From positions 2,294,001-2,358,000 of the forward strand of contig NZ_JASKUT010000001.1 in NCBI RefSeq assembly GCF_030167925.1: a stretch of DNA of 64,000 nucleotides, in the 5' to 3' direction. Shown piece after piece: positions 42,315-49,828 of this stretch. Numbering within the stretch: the stretch's first letter is position 1; each line of letters starts with the position of its first letter. Made by a program: the position numbers and the translations under genes. The notes beneath the pieces were generated by a model. The model was not told the DNA's origin and searched no databases. It saw nothing but the letters and a program-made list of their open reading frames with translations. The stretch is from Paenibacillus silviterrae (GTDB taxonomy: Bacteria; Bacillota; Bacilli; Paenibacillales; NBRC-103111).

Positions 42315-43709
42315 TTATATCGAGTGCGTCGCGTTACCTTGAGCCGCTTTTTTCATTTGCTCCGGATATCCGTAAGTACCGTGCTCGGACAAGTCGAGAC
42401 CGATAATTTCCTCTTCTTCCGTTACGCGAAGACCCATCGTTACTTTGAGAATATACAGGATAATGAAGGAAGCGACAACAACGAAGGCGAAGCAGGACAC
42501 AATACCGAGCGCTTGCACGCCAAGCTGGTGAAGTCCGCCGCCGTAGAACAAGCCCGGCTTACCTACGCCTACCTTTTCAACGAGCTCCGGAGAAGCGAAC
42601 AAACCGTTGGCAAGTGTTCCCCAGATCCCTGCAATACCGTGTACGGAGAAAGCGAAGATCGGATCGTCGATTCCTGCTTTTTCAAACCATTGTGCTGTAA
42701 AGAAGGTAAGAATACCTGCAACGGCACCGATGATGATAGCATCTCTAACGGAAACGAAAGCGCAAGAAGCTGTAATGGCTACCAAGGCTGCCAATACACC
42801 GTTCAGCATGCTTGGGATATCCGCTTTGCCGAAATAAATCCATGCGATGATGATCGCTGCAATACCGCCTGCTGCAGCAGCCATATTCGTTGTCATTGCG
42901 ATGTAACCGAAGAAGCCGTCACCCATGGCGCTCAGTGTGGAGCCCGGGTTGAAGCCGAACCAGCCGATCCAAAGAATGATCACGCCGAGAACGGATAATA
43001 CTTGGTTATGGCCTGGGATCAGGTTCGGGGTCTTATCTTTATTGTATTTCCCGATACGAGGCTTCAGCATAATGGTAGCAACGAGAGCTGCAGTAGCACC
43101 GGTTAAGTGAACTACGGTAGAGCCTGCGAAGTCCTGCTTGCCGTGGCCTGCGAGCCAGCCGCCGCCCCAGATCCAGTGAGCAACGACAGGGTAAATCAGT
43201 ACTGTAAACAAAATTCCGAAGATAAAGTAGATGGACAGCTTAGCCCGTTCGGCAAAGCCGCCGAAGCAAATGGCAAGGGAGACTCCGGCAAAGGCCAGCT
43301 GGAACAAGAACTTGATCCCGATCGGAACGTCGGAAGCGGATAAGGCGCCGTAGGCTGCGGCGGCTTGCTCTTCCGTACCGTTTACAAAAAATCCGGTCAT
43401 CCCCACAAAACTGTTCCCATCACCGAAAGCCAATCCGAAGCCGATGGCCCAGAAGGCGATGGCACAAATACCGAAGGTAAATACGGTCTTACCGGCAACG
43501 TGCCCGGCATTCTTCATTCTAGTCGATCCTGCTTCCAATAGGGCGAAGCCAGCTTGCATGAAGATAACCAGGATGGCTGCCAGCATGACCCACACGGCGT
43601 CAACAGCTCCTTGAAGCTGAGTAACGGTGGGACCCTCTTCCGCAGCGAATGCCATGCTGGGAGCCAGCAGGGACAAGAGGCCGGTTGACATGAGCAATTT
43701 CTTAAACAT
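42315..43709 (-). CDS. amtB: Ammonium transporter AmtB, 464 aa
   Basis: Ammonium channel with a signal peptide (about residues 1-22) and eleven helices. Landmarks: MQAGFALLEAGSTRMKN, the pore His in VVAHWIWGGG and the twin His in FSVHGIAGIWG, and FGFNPGS. The C-terminal tail (VTEEEEIIGLDLSEHG) is the usual regulatory segment that PII binds. No glnK follows; instead a GlnD-like gene does. A strong promoter and a GlnR-type site lie just upstream. Confidence 0.95.
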   Translation of the reverse strand: MFKKLLMSTGLLSLLAPSMAFAAEEGPTVTQLQGAVDAVWVMLAAILVIFMQAGFALLEAGSTRMKNAGHVAGKTVFTFGICAIAFWAIGFGLAFGDGNSFVGMTGFFVNGTEEQAAAAYGALSASDVPIGIKFLFQLAFAGVSLAICFGGFAERAKLSIYFIFGILFTVLIYPVVAHWIWGGGWLAGHGKQDFAGSTVVHLTGATAALVATIMLKPRIGKYNKDKTPNLIPGHNQVLSVLGVIILWIGWFGFNPGSTLSAMGDGFFGYIAMTTNMAAAAGGIAAIIIAWIYFGKADIPSMLNGVLAALVAITASCAFVSVRDAIIIGAVAGILTFFTAQWFEKAGIDDPIFAFSVHGIAGIWGTLANGLFASPELVEKVGVGKPGLFYGGGLHQLGVQALGIVSCFAFVVVASFIILYILKVTMGLRVTEEEEIIGLDLSEHGTYGYPEQMKKAAQGNATHSI

Positions 43710-43729
43710 GTGACCACTTCCTTCTTTAA

Positions 43730-43746
43730 TGTTAGTTTATATAACA
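43730..43746. promoter_or_regulatory. GlnR/TnrA-type operator
   Basis: TGTTA-N7-TAACA, a perfect match to the TGTNA-N7-TNACA consensus for GlnR and TnrA. It lies about 15-31 bases downstream of the predicted transcription start of amtB, a position fitting repression when nitrogen is plentiful. Confidence 0.8.
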
Positions 43747-43767
43747 TGTTTTGAAAATCTTATTGTC

Positions 43768-43796
43768 ATTATATACATGCAAAGTACATTTGACAA
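43768..43796 (-). promoter_or_regulatory. Sigma-A promoter of amtB
   Basis: Minus strand TTGTCA (43791-43796), 17-bp spacer, perfect TATAAT (43768-43773). The -10 and -35 are flanked by an 8-bp inverted repeat TATTGTCA / TGACAATA. The rest of the gap to the MerR gene is AT-rich with no gene. Confidence 0.75.
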
Positions 43797-43983
43797 TAGG
43801 TTTTTCGCTAAAATATATTGAAAAACGAAAAATAACCTAACATAAAACAGACATAATTCGGCTTTTTCGTGACTTTGTCATTGGTTTTCAACTATTTAAC
43901 TGATCAAATCTAACATCAAACTGTTTTTTATTTCCGTTTAAGACAATGTCATGAACCTGCCTTATTTTTCTGAAGTATAACGT

Positions 43984-44012
43984 TTGACTGTATGGTTTCA
44001 ATTCGATATCAT
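43984..44012 (+). promoter_or_regulatory. Sigma-A promoter of the MerR-family gene
   Basis: TTGACT (43984-43989), 17-bp spacer, TATCAT (44007-44012), followed by a GATAC / GTATC inverted repeat. Confidence 0.55.
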
Positions 44013-44064
44013 GATACTAAAGAATGTATCTTGTACATAAAATGAGGTGGAAGACCATGGGGAT

Positions 44065-44496
44065 ATGAAGCTATACAGAATCGGTGAGCTGGCACGCTTA
44101 TCGGCGGTCAGCCCCAGAACGATCGACTATTATACGAAGCTCGGACTCATAGAACCGGAGAAGCGTTCCGACACGAATTATCGACTATATAATGATGAAA
44201 CCTTGAAACGGCTGAAACGTATTGAACAGATGAAAAGGGATAAATTTACCCTTGAGGAGATCAGGCTGAACATTCGGCAGTTGGACAAAGTAAGTCACGA
44301 CGAGATTGTGACAGATAAGCTGACATCATTGTCCCACCTCCTTCAGCAGCTTGAGAAGGAAGCGAAGGAAATCGGACCGCTCTTGGAGAAGCTTAAGCCC
44401 TCGCAGCTTAAGAATCTGAATAAGATGCTGACCCGTCCGACTGCAGCTTGTATTGAAGCACTGCTTCTTCTGATCGGGAAAGGCCCCCTTTCGTAA
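44065..44496 (+). CDS. MerR family transcriptional regulator, 143 aa
   Basis: N-terminal winged helix of the MerR type (LYRIGELARLSAVSPRTIDYYTKLGLI, then NYRLYNDETLKRL), followed by a dimerisation coiled coil (about 75-115) and a short C-terminus without metal-binding cysteines. It differs from GlnR in its opening motif, so it is not the nitrogen regulator. ATG 44065 is chosen because family members begin here; a GTG at 44047 is the alternative and both ribosome-binding sites are weak. The next gene, a YugP-type protease, is 62 bp downstream. Confidence 0.82.
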   Translation: MKLYRIGELARLSAVSPRTIDYYTKLGLIEPEKRSDTNYRLYNDETLKRLKRIEQMKRDKFTLEEIRLNIRQLDKVSHDEIVTDKLTSLSHLLQQLEKEAKEIGPLLEKLKPSQLKNLNKMLTRPTAACIEALLLLIGKGPLS

Positions 44497-44558
44497 CCGA
44501 CGAGCTTCTTTATTAGGAAGCTTTTCTTACTTCAATACAATAAAAGGAGTGTAGAGCA

Positions 44559-45239
44559 ATGTTATTCACACCGTGGACCATCCTGATTTTGGCCGCCTTC
44601 GGACTTAGCATGTGGGCCAGCTTCCGCGTTCGCGGAACGTTCAACAAGTTTTCCGACGTACCTGTAGAATCAGGTCTCACCGGCTACGAAGTAGCCCGCC
44701 GCATGCTCGATGAGAACGGGCTTTACGATGTGCCTGTAGAAGCAGTGCCCGGCGCCCTGACAGACCATTACGACCCTATCGCCAGAGCGGTTCGCCTGTC
44801 TGAGCCCGTCTATTATGAAAGATCGATTTCCGCCGTATCGGTTGCGGCCCATGAGGTGGGCCACGCCATTCAGCACAAGGTCAGCTATCCGATGCTGGTC
44901 GCCAGACACAAGATGTTTCCTATCGTGAATTTCTCGTCGGGAATCGCTCCATTTCTTCTGCTCGGAGGCTTCCTGTTTAAGTTCTCCGGCTTGATTCTGC
45001 TGGGTATCATCTTGTTCAGTGCGGCCGTCGCCTTCCAGCTGATCACGCTGCCTGTTGAATTCAACGCTTCGTCCCGTGCACGCGACAACATGGTTGCAGC
45101 AGGCTTCATCCGCAACAGCGAGGAGAGCGGGGTTTCCAAGGTGCTGAATGCAGCTGCACTTACGTATGTTGCTGCGGCGCTGATCTCCGTGCTCCAGCTC
45201 TTAGAATATATCTGGATCTTCAATCGATCCGACGATTAA
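44559..45239 (+). CDS. YugP-family membrane zinc metallopeptidase, 226 aa
   Basis: N-terminal membrane helix, then the zinc motif HEVGHAIQH near residue 97, two or three helices in the middle and one near the C-terminus. YDP and YYERSISAVSVAAHE are typical of the family. Function unknown; membrane-embedded protease by motif. AAAGGAG precedes the ATG. Confidence 0.88.
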   Translation: MLFTPWTILILAAFGLSMWASFRVRGTFNKFSDVPVESGLTGYEVARRMLDENGLYDVPVEAVPGALTDHYDPIARAVRLSEPVYYERSISAVSVAAHEVGHAIQHKVSYPMLVARHKMFPIVNFSSGIAPFLLLGGFLFKFSGLILLGIILFSAAVAFQLITLPVEFNASSRARDNMVAAGFIRNSEESGVSKVLNAAALTYVAAALISVLQLLEYIWIFNRSDD

Positions 45240-45249
45240 GAACAACACC

Positions 45250-45291
45250 AAAAAGCCGTCCAGCCCTTATCATGAGGCCGGACGGCTTTTT
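45250..45291. terminator. Bidirectional terminator
   Basis: Stem AAAAAGCCGTCC with GGACGGCTTTTT, extended inside by GCC/GGC, between convergent genes. Confidence 0.85.
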
Positions 45292-45299
45292 CCATTTCA

Positions 45300-47117
45300 T
45301 TAGCTCTCGAAAGAAGGCTCAAACCATAAATCCCGAAAGTGCACCCAGCCAAGCGAGTTGAGCGATATATTTTTTAACGAGGGATGTAGAACGGTCCTTT
45401 GGCTTGTATGAAACAGGAACAATATATAGGACTGATCCGTTATCATCTGCTGTACCTTGCGCAGGTAGTCTTTTCTCGTTAAGGAGGAACCCTCTTGGTA
45501 CAGCCTGTCGATCAACCATTCGATTTGCTGCTGCACGTCCTTACCCAGATAAGGTCTGACACAGCTGTTATCCGCCAAGAAGATCTCGATAATGGACAGC
45601 TCGGGATCATGGTCCATCACATTGCAAGACATGCTTACATGAGCCTCGCTAAGGAGCCTCGCCCGCTCCTCATGCTCGTAAGGAATCAGCTGCAGATCCG
45701 CCTGAATGCCCAGCTCACCCCATTGCCGCAGGATTTCCTCCGCTATCTCTTGGAAGGATGGCGATATAGCTAAAAGCAGCCTCTCACCTTGATAACCGCT
45801 CTCCTCCATGCACTTCCTTGCATACACCGGATCATATTGCTCATCCGTATCACTTCTTTCACCCAATTGATCATAGAACCAGCGAGCGATGGCGGCCGTT
45901 CCTTCCATCCCCCTCATTGATTCAATCAGCGCGCGCCGGTCCAATCCGTGCAGACAAGCTTTACGGAAGCCCAGCCGCTGGTGGCAACCTTCCCGCCTCA
46001 AATTAAAGGTAAGAAACGTACAATCGCGGCCGATCGTCTCCACCACATTCCAGCCGCTTGGGACCTCGCTTGCGGATTTGCCGACGTGATAGCGCATCTG
46101 GTAAGATACCGGCTCCAGATGACTTGCCTTTCGCTCCAGCTCCGGTGTGAACCATACCTCAATCCGATCCAGATGCGCTCTCTTGTCATAATACCTCGTA
46201 AACGCCTCCAGAACGATCATATTCTCGTCGTGCTGAACGACCTTGAAAGGCCCGGTTCCTATCGGTTGGCGGCGAAAGACATCTCCCAGCTCCGTTACCG
46301 CATCCTCAGGAACGATGGAAGCCCGATCGAGGCTTAAATGATGGAGAAACAACGGATTAGCCCGCCGAAGACGAAAGAGCACCGTATATTTATCGAAGGC
46401 GACGATCTCTTCCACTCCTTCGAAGAGCCAACGGAAGGGTGAGTTCCCTTCCTCGCCGCGCAAGCGCTGAATGGTAAAGCGGACATCATGAGCGGTCAGC
46501 TCCTTGCCATGGTGAAAATAAACCCCTTTGCGGAGATAGAAGGTCCATTCCGTGTTAAGCGAATTGCTGTTCCAGTAATGCGCCAAGCCCGGCTCAATGG
46601 TGTCCGTCTCATTGTTATAGTTCACCAGCGTATCAAAAACTTGCCTGGCCATTTGGCATTCGATGACAAAGGTCAAATGCGCAGGGTCCAAGCACGGAAT
46701 CGGCTTGCAATAAGGCAGCCGAAGCGTATCCAGCGTCTGTTCGTTGCGCACCTCCGGCCGATAGCCGAACATCGTATCCAGCCAATAGGCGAACTGCTCC
46801 TTCACATAGGGCAGATGCGCCTGCTCCTCCAAATAGGCGAAGGCCTGTTGAATGACACCTTTTTTCACATAGGCTTGGGCTGTTTGCAGGGCTACGGTTT
46901 CGGCCTTTATCAAAAAAGTCAGCTTGGACCGGTGCCCTCTCCCTCTTCCGGGCTCCCAGCGAATCCAGCCTTCCTGTTCCATACGCCTGAGCACCAAATT
47001 GACATTCCTGGCCGAGCATTGAAAAATGTCTGTGAGCTCCGGCAGGGTGATCTCAAAGGACTCTTCCTCTGCCACGACCGTATATTGCTTGCGAAGCTTT
47101 AAATAGTAATCATCCAC
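45300..47117 (-). CDS. SgrR-like regulator / solute-binding protein, 605 aa
   Basis: N-terminal winged helix (about residues 1-75, ITLPELTDIFQCSARNVNLVLRRMEQEGW), then a solute-binding family 5 domain (about 165-560) as in oligopeptide-binding proteins, without signal peptide. This is the architecture of SgrR, where the binding domain senses a metabolite and the winged helix binds DNA. No transporter or small-RNA gene is adjacent, so the regulon is unknown. GTG start with GGAGGG seven bases upstream. Confidence 0.85.
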   Translation of the reverse strand: MDDYYLKLRKQYTVVAEEESFEITLPELTDIFQCSARNVNLVLRRMEQEGWIRWEPGRGRGHRSKLTFLIKAETVALQTAQAYVKKGVIQQAFAYLEEQAHLPYVKEQFAYWLDTMFGYRPEVRNEQTLDTLRLPYCKPIPCLDPAHLTFVIECQMARQVFDTLVNYNNETDTIEPGLAHYWNSNSLNTEWTFYLRKGVYFHHGKELTAHDVRFTIQRLRGEEGNSPFRWLFEGVEEIVAFDKYTVLFRLRRANPLFLHHLSLDRASIVPEDAVTELGDVFRRQPIGTGPFKVVQHDENMIVLEAFTRYYDKRAHLDRIEVWFTPELERKASHLEPVSYQMRYHVGKSASEVPSGWNVVETIGRDCTFLTFNLRREGCHQRLGFRKACLHGLDRRALIESMRGMEGTAAIARWFYDQLGERSDTDEQYDPVYARKCMEESGYQGERLLLAISPSFQEIAEEILRQWGELGIQADLQLIPYEHEERARLLSEAHVSMSCNVMDHDPELSIIEIFLADNSCVRPYLGKDVQQQIEWLIDRLYQEGSSLTRKDYLRKVQQMITDQSYILFLFHTSQRTVLHPSLKNISLNSLGWVHFRDLWFEPSFES

Positions 47118-47248
47118 CTTCTAACCCTCCATTCCCCAAAAGATGAAGATTTAAAATAAATGCTACAATTTTCTTTCACCTTTAGCAAGCTATAATGAAA
47201 TTAAACATAGAAAATATGAATTCGGATGTATGAAGGAGGCGCTTCGCC

Positions 47249-47398
47249 ATGCTGTCACCGTTACAATTGGAAATGGAAATGCTACAAAATTCGAGAGAAT
47301 ATGAAGGGCGCAATAAAAAAAGCGGAACCCCCAGTTTACAGGCTCCGCTTGTCTCATGGTTTACTATCGCTATCAGCACCGGGCTATCGATTATGTAA
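47249..47398 (+). CDS. Small hypothetical protein overlapping the LysR gene end, 49 aa
   Basis: ATG with GAAGGAGG nine bases upstream, 49 codons. The N-terminal half is Glu/Gln/Met-rich; the C-terminal half is hydrophobic (LVSWFTIAISTGLSIM). Its last 8 bases overlap the 3' end of the convergent LysR gene, and the LysR terminator hairpin lies inside its coding sequence. A TATAAT at 47191 suggests a promoter. No family is recognised; the good ribosome-binding site is the main support. Confidence 0.45.
   Translation: MLSPLQLEMEMLQNSREYEGRNKKSGTPSLQAPLVSWFTIAISTGLSIM
47308..47352 (-). terminator. Terminator of the LysR gene
   Basis: Minus strand AAGCGGAGCC and GGTTCCGCTT around a loop, followed by seven T. 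Confidence 0.75.
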
Positions 47399-48290
47399 GC
47401 TTACGATCCCGGAAAAAATCGAGCAGAAACCGTCGAAACACTTCGGCGACGAGGGGAATCCGTTCCCTTGTCCGCTGAATCAGCCCCACGCTTCGCGTCA
47501 CCTGAGGCTCGATAACACGAACCTTCGCCGGCTGCAGCTGGCTGATTTCCGTTAACGCCATCTCAGGCAACAGACTAACCCCCATCCCGGCGGCGACCAA
47601 GCCGCGAATCGTATCCGTCTCCTCCCCCTCAAACCCGATCTGCGGCACGAATCCAGCCTTAGCGCACGCCTCAAACACAATGGAGCGCAAGGAGTATTCC
47701 TCGCTAAACATAACGAAGGAATCATCCTTCAGCTGCTCTAAGCGAATCGATTGATGCTGGGACAGCACATGACTCTGCGGCAAAATGGCATAAAGCTCCT
47801 CCTGCAACAGCAGCTCCCCGCTTACGTGCTCATGCTTCTCGGGAAAAGGTGAAATGAAGGCAAGGTCGATTTCGCCTTTCATTACATCGCGGATCAAGCT
47901 GTTATAGGTGCCTTGACGGAGCCGAAACTTTACATTCGGATGATCCTTGCGGAACTCGGCGACGACGGTCGGCAGTAAATAGATGCCAAGGCTATGAGGA
48001 AACCCGATACGAATCTCTCCGGCCTCAGGGTTCAGGAATTCATGGATTTCGCTTTTCGCCCGCTCCAGATCGGCCAGAATCGATTCCACCCGGTCGAGAA
48101 ACAGTCTGCCGACCGAGGTTAATTGCAGGTTTCGCCCCTTCTGTATGAACAGCTGAACCCCCAGCTCCTCCTCCAGCTGGTGGATTTGGCGGCTTACGGC
48201 CGACTGCGCCACGTGAAGCTCCTCTGCCGCTTGCGTGACGTGCTGTTTTCTGGCCACCTTCACAAAATATTGAAGCTGTCTTAATTCCAA
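47391..48290 (-). CDS. LysR family transcriptional regulator, 299 aa
   Basis: Full-length LysR protein: N-terminal HTH (MELRQLQYFVKVARKQHVTQAAEELHVAQSAVSRQI in pattern) and a C-terminal periplasmic-binding-type effector domain from about residue 90. It resembles the GltC/CynR type. It is divergent from tpx with a 105-bp gap and may control it, which is inference. Confidence 0.88.
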   Translation of the reverse strand: MELRQLQYFVKVARKQHVTQAAEELHVAQSAVSRQIHQLEEELGVQLFIQKGRNLQLTSVGRLFLDRVESILADLERAKSEIHEFLNPEAGEIRIGFPHSLGIYLLPTVVAEFRKDHPNVKFRLRQGTYNSLIRDVMKGEIDLAFISPFPEKHEHVSGELLLQEELYAILPQSHVLSQHQSIRLEQLKDDSFVMFSEEYSLRSIVFEACAKAGFVPQIGFEGEETDTIRGLVAAGMGVSLLPEMALTEISQLQPAKVRVIEPQVTRSVGLIQRTRERIPLVAEVFRRFLLDFFRDRKLT

Positions 48291-48395
48291 GTAAATCTTC
48301 CTCTCAAATTGGACAAGTTCCTTGCGTTAAGTTTATAATAAGTAACGGTGAAATACCAATCATTCTCAGGTACTTATAAGGAGGCCAACGTAACT

Positions 48396-48914
48396 ATGGC
48401 ACAAGAGCGTACAGGCGTAGCAACGCTGAAAGGCAATCCGATCACTCTCGTCGGACCGGAACTCAAAGTCGGCGACAAGGCTCCCGACTTCAAAGTGAAC
48501 AAAAACTTGCTTGAAACAGCTTCCCTGGCTGACTATGCAGGAAAAGTGAAGCTGATCAGCGTAGTACCTTCCTTGGATACAGGCGTGTGCGATGCCCAAA
48601 CTCGCCGTTTCAACGAAGAAGCAGCAAAGCTCGGCGATAATGTTGTTGTCCTGACGATCAGCGTGGATCTTCCTTTCGCGCAATCCCGCTGGTGCGGTGC
48701 CGCAGGCATTGATAAAGTCGTTACTTTGTCCGATTACAAAGAGCATTCCTTCGGTACGGCATACGGCGTGCTGATTAAAGAACTGGCTCTCGATATGAGA
48801 TCCATCTTCGTAATCGACGCTAACGATACCATTCAATATGTAGAGTACCTAAGCGAAATGACCGAGCATCCGAACTACGAAGCAGCGATTGAAGCTGTGA
48901 AGAAGCTCGTTTAA
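48396..48914 (+). CDS. tpx: Thiol peroxidase, 172 aa
   Basis: Atypical 2-Cys peroxiredoxin reducing alkyl hydroperoxides with thioredoxin. Peroxidatic Cys65 in [15 protein letters not shown] and resolving Cys100 in QSRWCGAAG; opening [13 protein letters not shown] is typical of Tpx. AAGGAGG precedes ATG 48396; the longer frame from 48348 is not supported. Confidence 0.95.
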   Translation: MAQERTGVATLKGNPITLVGPELKVGDKAPDFKVNKNLLETASLADYAGKVKLISVVPSLDTGVCDAQTRRFNEEAAKLGDNVVVLTISVDLPFAQSRWCGAAGIDKVVTLSDYKEHSFGTAYGVLIKELALDMRSIFVIDANDTIQYVEYLSEMTEHPNYEAAIEAVKKLV

Positions 48915-48954
48915 TATCGGCAGCGCATGCTTTGCGCAATCGAACATTTCTGCA

Positions 48955-48997
48955 CAAAAAAACAGCCGGAAGCCTCGACTTCCGTGCTGTTTTTTCG
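48955..48997. terminator. Bidirectional terminator after tpx
   Basis: Stem AAAAAACAGC-GGAA pairing with TTCC-GCTGTTTTTT, between convergent genes. Confidence 0.8.
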
Positions 48998-49008
48998 TTT
49001 CAGACAGG

Positions 49009-49398
49009 TTAATCATTGATTTTATATGCAGCAAGCTTCTTGTCGATGTGCTTGTAGATGTCGAGAATCGTCCGATAATTGGAGCCCAGATCACCTAATG
49101 AGCCGCGCGATGCGGAATAAATATCAACCGCCGTCTTCAGAGGGTTGATGCCAAATAGGGTCAGCGTAATATCCTGTGTCCTGCCTGTGATCGTTCTCTT
49201 CTCGACCACGATCTCCCCTACGCTTCTCACTTCATGAAGAAGCTTGTACCCATTAAGCTTCTTGAACATGTTGATGATTTCATCCCATGCCTGATCCATC
49301 GAAATTTTATAATAGCGGGTTTTGAGCGCCGGATCCTTCGCTTTCTCTCCGGTAGTTTCATGACTGCGAATCAGTCCGATCAAGGTACGCTTCAGCAA
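49009..49398 (-). CDS. DUF1499-like conserved protein, 129 aa
   Basis: Residues ~20-125 resemble DUF1499: RYYKISMDQAWDEIINMFKKL, a central strand GEIVVEKRT, and SRGSLGDLGSNYRTILDIYKHID. The family is small, soluble and of unknown function. TTG start with GGAGGG six bases upstream. Confidence 0.6.
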   Translation of the reverse strand: MLKRTLIGLIRSHETTGEKAKDPALKTRYYKISMDQAWDEIINMFKKLNGYKLLHEVRSVGEIVVEKRTITGRTQDITLTLFGINPLKTAVDIYSASRGSLGDLGSNYRTILDIYKHIDKKLAAYKIND

Positions 49399-49564
49399 AG
49401 CTTTCCCTCCTATTTAGTTTGCATGCTCCCCCTGAAAGTAACAAAAAGTTGAGGTAAGCACACCCATTGAAGTAATTGTTTCTAGTACGTCATGCCTATC
49501 CGGTAACACTATCTTTTATCATATCACTGATTTCATGTAAGAGAAAGAGGTAATGGAGAAGTAA

Positions 49565-49639
49565 GCCAACGATTTTCAATGGTTTTTTCATTAATTAGAG
49601 TATATCGAACAAAGCATAAGGCTATGCCAACGATTTTCA
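49565..49639 (+). repeat. 14-bp direct repeats upstream of xylB
   Basis: GCCAACGATTTTCA occurs at 49565-49578 and again at 49626-49639, 61 bp apart. Spacing is close to six helical turns, so a looped regulator is possible. The rest of the gap from 49399 to 49745 shows no gene. Confidence 0.55.
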
Positions 49640-49745
49640 TTCATATCGATAAGGGGATCCCTTCGTTACATCCTTCCTTTTAAAGAAAAGCAGTGCTTGT
49701 TCATGGTAAAAAATAAATTTGTGTCTGCTCTGGGGAGAAGCAGGA

Positions 49746-49774
49746 TTTTCATCGTTCACTGCGAATAGTATAAA
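49746..49774 (+). promoter_or_regulatory. Sigma-A promoter of xylB
   Basis: TTTTCA (49746-49751), 17-bp spacer, TATAAA (49769-49774); transcription would start at the operator-like palindrome. Confidence 0.5.
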
Positions 49775-49780
49775 CTAACA

Positions 49781-49801
49781 TTTGTTTATTCATTAAACAA
49801 A
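49781..49801. promoter_or_regulatory. Operator-like palindrome before xylB (XylR-type)
   Basis: Perfect 8-bp arms TTTGTTTA and TAAACAAA with a 5-base centre. AT-rich palindromes with TTTGTTT arms are typical of XylR/ROK repressors. It overlaps the predicted start of transcription, fitting repression. Confidence 0.55.
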
Positions 49802-49828
49802 GTAAGTATCCTTCGTGGGGTGACCGAT

